From Cytophagales bacterium (GTDB lineage Bacteria; Bacteroidota; Bacteroidia; Cytophagales; Cyclobacteriaceae): a stretch of DNA of 22,369 nucleotides. The notes beneath the pieces are model-generated. The model made no database searches. It was not told the DNA's origin and was given only the letters and a program-made list of their open reading frames with translations. Shown in pieces: positions 14,396 through 22,024 of this stretch; the stretch's first letter is position 1, and every line of letters starts with the position of its first letter. A program made the translations under genes and the position numbers. The DNA is taken from assembly GCA_003504855.1 (NCBI GenBank), contig DNZD01000328.1:1-22369 (forward strand), given 5' to 3'.

Positions 14396-16737
14396 AACTT
14401 CAAGGTCATCATGGCCATAAAGTTTCGTCCTGCCTGGGGGTAATAATACGCTGCATTACCGTAGGTATATCCATTGGAGGCGTACCGAGTTTCGAAGATA
14501 TTATTTAGCAACAAGCTAAATCCCAATTCCTTTATGCCTTTTGGTGTAAGTTGATAATTGAAACGCAGGTCATTGATCCAATAGCTTCCCAGGCTCAGGC
14601 GTTCAGCCTGGGTATTGTCCAGGTATTGTTTACCCACGTATTTGGAAAGCCAGGTCACCTGAAAATGGTTGATTGCATTCCAACCCAGTTGGCTGCCGGC
14701 AATAACACCGGGTGAAAGAACAATGGTCGTATTTTTGACAACCGGCACATTCCCTTCCAGTGTCTGGAAATCCTTGTTCTTGTTTATACTAAAGGTTGCA
14801 TTGGCCGACCAGGTCCATGCATTGGAGATCTTCACCATACCTGAAAGTTCCATACCGGTCCGGTAGCTGCTGCCCACATTGGTCCGTATGGGATAACCAC
14901 CATTATCCAGCCTGCCCGTCAACACGAGTTGATCGGTATATCCCATGTAATAATAATTAGCTTCGAAGCCATAGCGGTTAGCGGAGCGTCGCCAGCCCAC
15001 TTCCAGGTTACCCAGTCTTTCCGGCCGCGGCTTCACGGTACCATCTATGTAATCAGACCGGTTCGGCTCGCGGTGTGCTACCGCATACGAAGCGTACAAT
15101 ACGCTGCTTTCAGACATTGTATAACTTAATCCCATCTTCGGATTGACAAAGTTGAAAGATTCATTCACGGCATATGAAGACTGGTCGTCACGAATGCCCG
15201 CTGTCTGGTAGTCTACTTTTCTGTATTGCAGGTCAACGAAAGTATTCAGGGCACGTGTGATCTGGTAATTCCATTTGGCATAGGTATTAAAATCATTCTT
15301 CTGAGAGTTGCCTTCGTAGTATTTATAGCGGATGGGTACCTGCGCATATTCTGCCCAGATGATTTCTCCATAGTGTTTGGCCTGGGCATACTGGTTGTAT
15401 GCACCTCCCAGAATCAGGTTGGTGCGCTCGGTGGTGTAGTGGGCAGCATAAGTGCCCCCATAGAACTTATTGTCCAGCCATTGACGAACAATCACATCGC
15501 TAGCTGTCAGGGTAGTGTCCTTAAGGGTTAGGTCCTGAAGGCCGAGGCTTTGAAAAGATTGCCCCTGGTGGTATTCCTCGTAATATCCCCTGCCATACGT
15601 ATAATGAAGGGACATGTTAGCATTCCAGCGGGAGCCGAGCTGCTGAGAGATGTGCAGTTGATAGTGGTCCTGATTATAGTCGTCTACCTGATTATCGTAG
15701 TACCTGGCAATGGTTCCATCCGGATTGTAGATGGCGCCGGCAAAATTCATGCGGCGATTGGTCTGCATGGTGGCAGAATCCACCCCATACCAGGATTGGT
15801 AAGTTTTTTCGTGCCCGCCAAAAGTGATTGCCTTGATAACCGTGTTTTTGCCATAGTACCCGCCGCTGAGGTAGTAGGAACTGAGGTCTGACGCGGCCCG
15901 CTCCACATATCCATCGGAAGTAATACTGGACACCTTGGCATCGAAAGCCCAATGGTTATTGATCAGGCCAGTACCCGCGCGCAGGGTTGACCTGCGTGTG
16001 TTGAATGATCCTCCGCCGATCATGATCTCCGCATATGGGTCTGCCTGCAGTGAGTTGGTTTGCAGGTTTACCGTTGCTCCAAAGGCACTGCCGCCATTCG
16101 TGGAGGTGCCCACGCCGCGTTGGATCTGAATGCTTTGGGTAGAAGAGGCGATGTCCGGAATATCCACCCAGAAAGTGCCCTGGGATTCGCTGTCGTTGTA
16201 CGGGATACCATTGATGGTGACATTCACACGGGTAGCATCGCTTCCGCGAATGCGTATGCCGGTATATCCAACACCGGCTCCGGCATCGGAGGTAGTCACC
16301 ACGGATGGGGTCCAATTGACAATGAAGGGAAGATCCTGACCAAAATTCTGTTTCTGAATGGCTGGTCGATGTAGGGTCAGGAAAGTAGTTGGTGTTTTAT
16401 CGTTGGCCCGGGTTGCCTGAACAACTACTTCGTCGGTAATGGTTGACGTTTCCTCCAGGGTAATGGCGACCGTTTTTTGATCAGGCACCATGACGGATTG
16501 TTGCTGGTCTGCGTAACCAAGAAACCGAATGGTAAAAAGGTGTTCACCTGGTGCTAATTTATCGAGGCGAAACCACCCATATTCATCAGCTACAGCAGAA
16601 GCGCCCTGTGTATCCTGAATGGTTGCCCCGGCGAGAGCGCGGTGATCTTTTGCGTCGCGGATAGAACCCGTAATGGAATGTTGAGCCTGTACGGATAACG
16701 CCAACAGCGATAACGCAGTTACAAAATACCTGAACAT
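14392..16737 (-). CDS. TonB-dependent receptor, probable outer-membrane thiamin (or thiamin precursor) transporter
   Basis: This 781-residue protein has a signal peptide (1-18, cleavage after VQA). It is followed by a carboxypeptidase regulatory-like domain (about 21-95), a TonB-box-like stretch (TDEVVVQAT, about 101-109) and a plug domain (about 112-228, with IRIRGSDATRVNVTINGIPYND). The rest is a large beta-barrel ending in LKF with the usual C-terminal aromatic residue. The substrate is inferred from the TPP riboswitch immediately upstream: bacterial outer-membrane receptors under thi-box control are assigned to thiamin or its phosphates. The barrel alone would not reveal this. Energy would come from a TonB/ExbBD system such as the TonB proteins at 8472-9921. 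It is convergent with prmC by a 4-base overlap. Confidence 0.9.
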   Translation of the reverse strand: MFRYFVTALSLLALSVQAQHSITGSIRDAKDHRALAGATIQDTQGASAVADEYGWFRLDKLAPGEHLFTIRFLGYADQQQSVMVPDQKTVAITLEETSTITDEVVVQATRANDKTPTTFLTLHRPAIQKQNFGQDLPFIVNWTPSVVTTSDAGAGVGYTGIRIRGSDATRVNVTINGIPYNDSESQGTFWVDIPDIASSTQSIQIQRGVGTSTNGGSAFGATVNLQTNSLQADPYAEIMIGGGSFNTRRSTLRAGTGLINNHWAFDAKVSSITSDGYVERAASDLSSYYLSGGYYGKNTVIKAITFGGHEKTYQSWYGVDSATMQTNRRMNFAGAIYNPDGTIARYYDNQVDDYNQDHYQLHISQQLGSRWNANMSLHYTYGRGYYEEYHQGQSFQSLGLQDLTLKDTTLTASDVIVRQWLDNKFYGGTYAAHYTTERTNLILGGAYNQYAQAKHYGEIIWAEYAQVPIRYKYYEGNSQKNDFNTYAKWNYQITRALNTFVDLQYRKVDYQTAGIRDDQSSYAVNESFNFVNPKMGLSYTMSESSVLYASYAVAHREPNRSDYIDGTVKPRPERLGNLEVGWRRSANRYGFEANYYYMGYTDQLVLTGRLDNGGYPIRTNVGSSYRTGMELSGMVKISNAWTWSANATFSINKNKDFQTLEGNVPVVKNTTIVLSPGVIAGSQLGWNAINHFQVTWLSKYVGKQYLDNTQAERLSLGSYWINDLRFNYQLTPKGIKELGFSLLLNNIFETRYASNGYTYGNAAYYYPQAGRNFMAMMTLKF

Positions 16738-16751
16738 GTATCTTTCAATTT

Positions 16752-16797
16752 GGTTTAAACTGGCTGGCAGAGGGGACTGCCCAGCAAATGTTTAACC
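16752..16797 (-). promoter_or_regulatory. long hairpin between TPP aptamer and receptor start: candidate expression platform
   Basis: On the minus strand GGTTAAAC (16797-16790) pairs with GTTTAAACC (16760-16752). Inside, CTGG-GCAG pairs with CTGC-CAGCCAG around the loop TCCCCT. The hairpin begins about three bases after the aptamer and ends about 15 bases before the ATG at 16737. No U-run follows it, so a plain intrinsic terminator is unlikely. Rho-dependent or translational control is more plausible. Confidence 0.5.
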
Positions 16798-16799
16798 TT

Positions 16800-16876
16800 G
16801 CCTCCCTTCGTCCGCATTACCGGCATCAGGTTCAGTGGGTATAATCTCAGCCCGTGTATTAAAGGCACCCCTATAG
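16800..16876 (-). ncRNA. TPP riboswitch (thi box) aptamer
   Basis: Read on the minus strand, the segment has the conserved elements in the right order. They are GGGGTGCC (16871-16864), CTGAGA (16850-16845), ACCTGAT (16831-16825), the P4/P5 hairpin GCCGGTAATGCGG (16824-16812) and the closing GAAGGGA. These are the thi-box landmarks of the TPP riboswitch, which binds thiamin diphosphate and represses thiamin synthesis and uptake genes. It lies about 60 bases upstream of the TonB-dependent receptor. The outer stem P1 is not obvious to me. TPP excess would be expected to shut down the receptor. Confidence 0.95.
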
Positions 16877-16878
16877 CA

Positions 16879-16909
16879 CAAACATAGAACTAATTCTTCT
16901 GGCACCAAA
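16879..16909 (-). promoter_or_regulatory. Bacteroidota promoter for the TPP riboswitch and receptor gene
   Basis: On the minus strand TTTG (16909-16906) is followed after exactly 19 bases by TATGTTTG (16886-16879), a perfect match to the -7 consensus TAnnTTTG with accepted spacing. Transcription would begin near 16875, at the 5' edge of the aptamer. The promoter lies between the glyS stop (16943) and the riboswitch, so the receptor has its own transcription unit. Confidence 0.75.
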
Positions 16910-16942
16910 GCCAAAAGAGAAATACAAATAACCGGACTTGAA

Positions 16943-18487
16943 TTACAGCGACATCAACAACTTGCGCATGGAGCATGCTTCCGTGAGAATGCCGGACAAA
17001 CTGGCCACCGGAATGCGATCCTGTTTCATCGTATCACGGTAGCGGATCGTGACTGTATTGTCCTGTAAGGTTTGGTGATCGACTGTAACGCAGAATGGTG
17101 TTCCGATGGCATCCATTCTCCGATAGCGCTTCCCGATCGTGTCTTTGTCTTCATAATAGCAGGGGAAGTCCAAACGCAATGCCTGGAGAATTTCCTCCGC
17201 CTTTTCTGGAAGTCCATCCTTCTTCATCAAGGGAAGTATAGCTACTTTGCTTGGTGCCAACGCCGGGGGTATGCGAAGAACGACGCGCTCGCTGCCATCA
17301 TCCAGTTTTTCTTCTACATAGGCACTGGACAATACAGCCAGGAACATGCGATCAAGGCCAACAGACGTTTCTACTACATAAGGAACAAAATTCTGATTGT
17401 CTTCCGCATCAAAGTACTGTAGTTTCTTGCCGGAGAATTTCTCATGGCTCTTCAGATCAAAGTCCGTGCGGGAGTGAATGCCCTCCAACTCCTTAAAGCC
17501 CATCGGAAAATCAAATTGAATGTCGCATGCGGCATTGGCGTAATGGGCCAGGTTAAGGTGGTCGTGGTAGCGGTACTTTTGGTCTCCCAGACCGAGGGCC
17601 TTATGCCACCTCATGCGCTTCTCTTTCCAGAATTCATACCACTTCATCTCTTCACCCGGCTTCACAAAAAACTGCATCTCCATCTGCTCGAACTCGCGCA
17701 TGCGGAAGATGAATTGACGCGCCACAATTTCATTTCGGAACGCCTTTCCAATTTGGGCTATTCCAAACGGAATTTTCATACGGCCGGTTTTCTGCACATT
17801 CAGGAAGTTGACAAATATGCCCTGGGCGGTTTCAGGTCGCAGATATATCTTGTTGGCGTCCTCCGCCACTGAACCCATTTCAGTGGAGAACATCAGGTTG
17901 AACTGGCGCACATCGGTCCAGTTTCGGGTACCGGAAATCGGATCAGCGATTTCGAGATCTTCCACCAATTGTCGGAGCGCTACCATGTCGCCAGCGTTCA
18001 TGGATTGCTTCAATCGCTCATTGGCGTCATCAATTTTCTTTTGATTCTCCAGCACCCGGGGATTGGTCTGAATGAACATGGCCTTGTCAAAGGATTCTCC
18101 AAAACGCTTGGCGGCCTTTTCAACTTCCTTATTCACTTTATCTTCCAACTTACCGATGGCCTCTTCAATCAGCACATCAGCCCGGTATCGCTTCTTGGAG
18201 TCTTTGTTATCCATCATTGGATCGTTGAAGGCATCCACATGGCCTGAAGCCTTCCAGATGGTGGGGTGCATGAAGATCGCGGAGTCAATCCCAACGATGT
18301 TGCCATGCAATCGGGTCATGAACTGCCACCAGTATTCCTTGATATTATTCTTCAATTCAACTCCCTGCTGCCCATAGTCATAGACAGCGCTAAGGCCGTC
18401 ATAAATTTCACTGGAGGGGAAAATGAACCCATACTCCTTAGCATGGGAGATCACTTTTTTAAGCTGGTTGTCGTCTTGCTGCGCCAT
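16943..18487 (-). CDS. glyS: glycyl-tRNA synthetase, class II dimeric (eukaryote-like) type
   Basis: This enzyme charges tRNA-Gly with glycine. The 514-residue chain is the single-subunit alpha2 type. It shows KEYGFIFPSSEIYDG at the N-terminus, a motif 1 region with SGHVDAFNDP (81-90), RPETAQG (217-223), motif 2 FRNEI (250-254) and motif 3 with GLDRM (377-381). A C-terminal anticodon-binding domain follows (from about 405, LAPSKVAILPL). A charged insertion at about residues 92-190 separates motif 1 from the catalytic core; such an insertion is usual in related bacteria. The start is supported by the conserved N-terminus. It lies 65 bases after the histidine kinase gene on the same strand and has its own candidate promoter. 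Confidence 0.96.
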   Translation of the reverse strand: MAQQDDNQLKKVISHAKEYGFIFPSSEIYDGLSAVYDYGQQGVELKNNIKEYWWQFMTRLHGNIVGIDSAIFMHPTIWKASGHVDAFNDPMMDNKDSKKRYRADVLIEEAIGKLEDKVNKEVEKAAKRFGESFDKAMFIQTNPRVLENQKKIDDANERLKQSMNAGDMVALRQLVEDLEIADPISGTRNWTDVRQFNLMFSTEMGSVAEDANKIYLRPETAQGIFVNFLNVQKTGRMKIPFGIAQIGKAFRNEIVARQFIFRMREFEQMEMQFFVKPGEEMKWYEFWKEKRMRWHKALGLGDQKYRYHDHLNLAHYANAACDIQFDFPMGFKELEGIHSRTDFDLKSHEKFSGKKLQYFDAEDNQNFVPYVVETSVGLDRMFLAVLSSAYVEEKLDDGSERVVLRIPPALAPSKVAILPLMKKDGLPEKAEEILQALRLDFPCYYEDKDTIGKRYRRMDAIGTPFCVTVDHQTLQDNTVTIRYRDTMKQDRIPVASLSGILTEACSMRKLLMSL

Positions 18488-18494
18488 AAGGCCG

Positions 18495-18524
18495 CAAAGA
18501 TACTTTCAAAAACCAGAACGTGAA
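18495..18524 (-). promoter_or_regulatory. candidate promoter for glyS
   Basis: On the minus strand TATCTTTG (18502-18495) matches the -7 consensus TAnnTTTG exactly. TTC (18524-18522) sits 19 bases upstream as an imperfect -33 box. The box ends only seven bases before the glyS ATG (18487), which would give a near-leaderless transcript. A chance match, or a second promoter farther upstream, remains possible. Confidence 0.45.
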
Positions 18525-18552
18525 GGGGGAAAATAACTTCTTTCGGACGACG

Positions 18553-19875
18553 CTAGGCAACTGGTACCGCCGATGATTCCGATCCTGGAACTGCATCAGC
18601 AGGCCTTGGTCGGGCAAATGGCAAGACAATAGTAAAGCGGGTCCCTTCCCGCTCAACAGAATTGACGGTGATGGTGCCCTGTAACCGGCTGATGGCCTCC
18701 TGCACAATATATAATCCGAGGCCACTGCCTTTGGAGCTCTCTGTAGCCCGGTAAAACATTTCAAAAATCCGGGGCAAGTGCTGGCTGGAGATACCTATGC
18801 CATTGTCCTCCAACACCAGGGTGATATGCTCTGCCGTTGTAGAAGCGGTAAATCTTAGCATGGAGTCCTTGCGGGGATTTCGGTATTGAATACTGTTGGC
18901 AATAAGGTTGCTGAGCACAATTTCGAGTCGTGTTCTATCACCCACCAGCGACAAAGATGACGGCACTTCATTTTCCAATCGAACCTCGGCAGCCGATTGG
19001 ATATTCTGCAGGGCCGCAAAGTTCTGGTCGATCAACTCGTGCAGGTTGATTACCTCACCCGGGTTATTGATGCGCTGATTACGGGAGAAATTAATGATGT
19101 CCCGGATAAAATGTTCCAGCCTGTCTACCCGGTCTTTCATCAACCGGAGGTACTCCCTGTTCTCGTTTGGGTCGGTGGTGTTTTCAGCGAGGTGGATTAA
19201 CCCCGAAATAGAACTCAAAGGAGCGCGCAGGTCATGACTAACGCTATATACAAACCGGTCCAATTCGGTGTTCGTTTTCCCCAGCTCTTCATTTTGTTTC
19301 AAGATTGTTTTTTCATTACTAAGCAATTCCCTTTCTGCCTCGTGATTGAGTTTAGAAAACAAGACCACCGAGTAGATGCATACGATGGCATTCACCATCA
19401 CGTTGAGCAGAAAGAAGATTTCAGATTGAAGAGTCGTGAAGGTTCTGGGCGTGAAGAAGCTGAGTTGGGAAAAATTCAACATCATAAACAGAACGGTTGA
19501 AAGGCTGGCAAAAAAAACTGCCTTAGGCCACTCATCGTAGTTGAATAAAGTCAATGCGGCTGCGCCAGCGCCAAACAGGTGAATGCTCATACCGGTTTGC
19601 CTGGGCTGTATGGAGGCAATGATAAAAATGATAATGTTAAAGGCAGTCAGTCCGAAAAACTTTGCTTCCTGTGTCCTGCCCGAACGGCTGAGGAGATAGG
19701 TGACGCCGGAACCAGCGATCATGATGCCATAAAAATATAATGATCCTTCAAATTTGAGCCACCAGTCCAGGATGGCATAAATCAGGGTGACAAAAAACAC
19801 CAACATTGACAGCCGTTGGATCAGTACCGTCCGCCTCGCCTCCATGCGTAGTTTCTTCGTTCCGGAATCTGGCAT
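18553..19875 (-). CDS. membrane-bound sensor histidine kinase without adjacent response regulator
   Basis: This 440-residue kinase has six hydrophobic segments in residues 20-173, a short coiled-coil-like linker (175-207) and a HisKA domain with the H-box SVSHDLRAPL (H214). The HATPase domain follows, with N-box LSNLIANSIQYRNP (N327), G1 box EDNGIGI (356-362), F-box FEMFYR (371-376) and G2 box GSGLGLYI (383-390). All catalytic motifs are intact. The membrane part resembles multi-helix sensors without a large periplasmic loop, so the signal may be sensed within or near the membrane. No receiver domain or response regulator gene is in the window. It is divergent from the UspA gene (66-base gap). 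Confidence 0.93.
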   Translation of the reverse strand: MPDSGTKKLRMEARRTVLIQRLSMLVFFVTLIYAILDWWLKFEGSLYFYGIMIAGSGVTYLLSRSGRTQEAKFFGLTAFNIIIFIIASIQPRQTGMSIHLFGAGAAALTLFNYDEWPKAVFFASLSTVLFMMLNFSQLSFFTPRTFTTLQSEIFFLLNVMVNAIVCIYSVVLFSKLNHEAERELLSNEKTILKQNEELGKTNTELDRFVYSVSHDLRAPLSSISGLIHLAENTTDPNENREYLRLMKDRVDRLEHFIRDIINFSRNQRINNPGEVINLHELIDQNFAALQNIQSAAEVRLENEVPSSLSLVGDRTRLEIVLSNLIANSIQYRNPRKDSMLRFTASTTAEHITLVLEDNGIGISSQHLPRIFEMFYRATESSKGSGLGLYIVQEAISRLQGTITVNSVEREGTRFTIVLPFARPRPADAVPGSESSAVPVA

Positions 19876-19941
19876 TCGGATTTGGGGTTATTAGCGCGAA
19901 TTTAGTTTTCTTTCGCAGCAATTCCCCCGTATTTTTCACCT

Positions 19942-20793
19942 ATGATTCGCACCCTTGGTCTGGCCATTGCTTTCTCCCCTACGGCAGATCGGATGCTCAA
20001 AGCAGCATCTGTGCTATTGCGTATCTTCAATGCACGTCTGGTGCTCATACACGTTGGCGACCACGGCGCCAAAGAGGAGGCACTTATGCAATCCATGCTT
20101 AGTGCCCACCAGTTAAATCCGGAAATCGTTTCAGTTTGTTGGGAGAAAGGGAATACCGTAAGGGCCATCTTACGTGCCTGTGAAACCCAAAAAGTTGACT
20201 TGTTACTTGCCGGCGCACTCACTAAAGAAAATCTGATTCAGTACTACATTGGTACAGTGGCCCGTCAGATCATGCGAAAAGCCAATTGCTCGGTGATGTT
20301 GCTCACCCAGCCTGTGGATGAGGCACGCGGCTTTAAGAATATAGTGGTCGACGCCGAAGAGAGTCCACATGTCATGGACAGTCTGCAGATGGCCATCAAA
20401 CTCTCCGGATCAGGCAGGGATTCGTGGATGCATGTGGTGAGGGAATTGAATCTGTATGGCCTGGCTATGTCAGCATCCGATCAATGTTCGGAAGACGAGT
20501 ACAAGGCTATCCGGCAGGGGTTGGTGCGGGAAGAAATTGAAAAGGTCGAAAAGCTGCTTCAAGACATACCGCATGAAGGGGTTACCACCAATATTAAAGT
20601 TGTAGCGGGTAAATCCGGATATGAGCTTGCTCAGTTTGCCAGACGCAAAAAGGCCGACTTACTCGTGGTGGGTGCGCCACCCAGGAGATTTCAACTGCTG
20701 GATCGGGTGTTTACCCACGACCTTGAATACGTTTTCGCCGACTTACCCTGCAATTTGTTAATTGTTCAACGAAGAAAGGCATCACATGGGTAA
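19942..20793 (+). CDS. tandem universal stress protein (two UspA domains)
   Basis: This 283-residue protein consists of two Usp domains (about 1-123 and 130-276). The first has a beta-strand start IRTLGLAIAF, an ARLVLIHVGD strand, VDLLLAGA and a CSVMLLTQ end. The second has ADLLVVGA and CNLLIVQ. The canonical ATP-binding glycine pattern after the fourth strand (G-2x-G-9x-G-S/T) is not clearly kept in either half: GALTKENLIQYYIGTVA in the first, GAPPRRFQLLDRVF in the second. It may therefore not bind ATP in the usual way. It overlaps the antiporter gene by eight bases and may regulate or report on it; tandem Usp proteins are often found beside transporters. Confidence 0.88.
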   Translation: MIRTLGLAIAFSPTADRMLKAASVLLRIFNARLVLIHVGDHGAKEEALMQSMLSAHQLNPEIVSVCWEKGNTVRAILRACETQKVDLLLAGALTKENLIQYYIGTVARQIMRKANCSVMLLTQPVDEARGFKNIVVDAEESPHVMDSLQMAIKLSGSGRDSWMHVVRELNLYGLAMSASDQCSEDEYKAIRQGLVREEIEKVEKLLQDIPHEGVTTNIKVVAGKSGYELAQFARRKKADLLVVGAPPRRFQLLDRVFTHDLEYVFADLPCNLLIVQRRKASHG

Positions 20794-22024
20794 GCTGACA
20801 CATGGCGAACTGATTCACCTGATGGTGCAGCTGAGTGTGATGCTGGCCTTCGGCCGGATCCTGGCCGAGGTAGCACGCAAATTCAAACAACCTGCTGTTG
20901 TTGGTGAACTTATCGCCGGCTTACTTCTGGGCCCCACCTTCCTGGGCACGTTCGCACCGGGCACGTTCGACTCCTTATTCCCAACAGTTGGGGCATCCGC
21001 TATTGTATTGGATGGATTTACCAAAGTGGCTGTGGTTATGCTGTTATTTATTGCCGGACTTGAGGTGGACCTTCACATCGTTTTTCAACAAGGTAAGCAA
21101 GCTATTATTTCAAGTACCATCGGTCTGTTAATCCCGTTTTTTCTTGGCTTTATCATTCCATATTCCTTCCCTGCATTTTTTGGAGATGTGGGCAGCACAA
21201 ATCATTTGTTGTTTGCCCTGTTTATGGGTACCGCAATGGCCATATCAGCCCTGCCTGTCATCGTGCGGATCATGATGGATCTGAAACTATTCAAAACAAG
21301 AATCGGTATGCTGGTGGTAGCCTCTGCCATGGTGGATGACATTGTTGGTTGGATTATTTTCTCCGTTGTGCTGAGTATGATTGGTAAAGGCGGTGAGATG
21401 TCTGTTGGCTCTACGCTCCTGCTCACCGTAGGGTTTGCGGCCTTTATGCTCACCATTGGTCGGGGATTGCTTAACCGACTGCTTCCCTGGGTGAACAAGA
21501 AACTGGCGTGGCCGGGCGGACTGCTGGCGTTATCGTTGTCGCTTTGTTTCGCGGGTGCCGCATTCACAGAGTTCATCGGCATTCATGCCGTATTTGGTGC
21601 CTTTATCGTCGGCATTGCACTTGGTGACTCGGAACACATGAATGAACGGGCGAAAGAAATTGTTCACCAGTTCATCAACAACATTTTTGCTCCCTTGTTC
21701 TTTGTGGCCATTGGGTTGCGGGTGAATTTTCTGGTGAACTTTGATTTTTGGCTTACCCTCGTCATCATCCTGATTGCTTTCGCCGGAAAGATCATCGGAG
21801 CAGGTGGTGGCACACGGTTGGGTGGATTTACGTGGCGTGAATCGTTGGCTGCGGGCTTTGGAATGAATGCACGCGGTGCTATGGAAATTATCCTCGGAAC
21901 GGTGGCATTGGAAAACGGGTTGATCAATGAAAAGATATTTGTTTCGTTGGTCATTATGGCCATTGTCACCAGCATGACCAGTGGTCCCTTGATGAAGAGA
22001 ATGCTACGAAATCCTGCAGAATGA
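20786..22024 (+). CDS. CPA2-family cation/proton antiporter
   Basis: This 412-residue membrane protein exchanges Na+ or K+ for H+ across the inner membrane. It has about 12-13 hydrophobic helices and family hallmarks: PAVVGELIAGLLLGP (36-50), FIAGLEVDL (88-96), AMAISALPVIVRIM (150-163), the ion-site acidic pair in SAMVDDIVGW (D184, D185) and GMNARGAMEIIL. No RCK/TrkA-N domain follows, unlike KefB or KefC. The ATG at 20786 is preferred over one at 20762 because a good AGAAAGG ribosome-binding site lies at 20773-20779. It overlaps the UspA gene by eight bases and the GNAT gene by four (ATGA), so the three form an operon. Ion specificity cannot be read from the sequence. Confidence 0.92.
   Translation: MGKLTHGELIHLMVQLSVMLAFGRILAEVARKFKQPAVVGELIAGLLLGPTFLGTFAPGTFDSLFPTVGASAIVLDGFTKVAVVMLLFIAGLEVDLHIVFQQGKQAIISSTIGLLIPFFLGFIIPYSFPAFFGDVGSTNHLLFALFMGTAMAISALPVIVRIMMDLKLFKTRIGMLVVASAMVDDIVGWIIFSVVLSMIGKGGEMSVGSTLLLTVGFAAFMLTIGRGLLNRLLPWVNKKLAWPGGLLALSLSLCFAGAAFTEFIGIHAVFGAFIVGIALGDSEHMNERAKEIVHQFINNIFAPLFFVAIGLRVNFLVNFDFWLTLVIILIAFAGKIIGAGGGTRLGGFTWRESLAAGFGMNARGAMEIILGTVALENGLINEKIFVSLVIMAIVTSMTSGPLMKRMLRNPAE

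Noticed and set aside
15226..15891. Plus-strand frames of 101 and 113 codons opposite the TonB-dependent receptor
   Set aside because: They are hydrophobic complements of the receptor's barrel strands and have no independent support.
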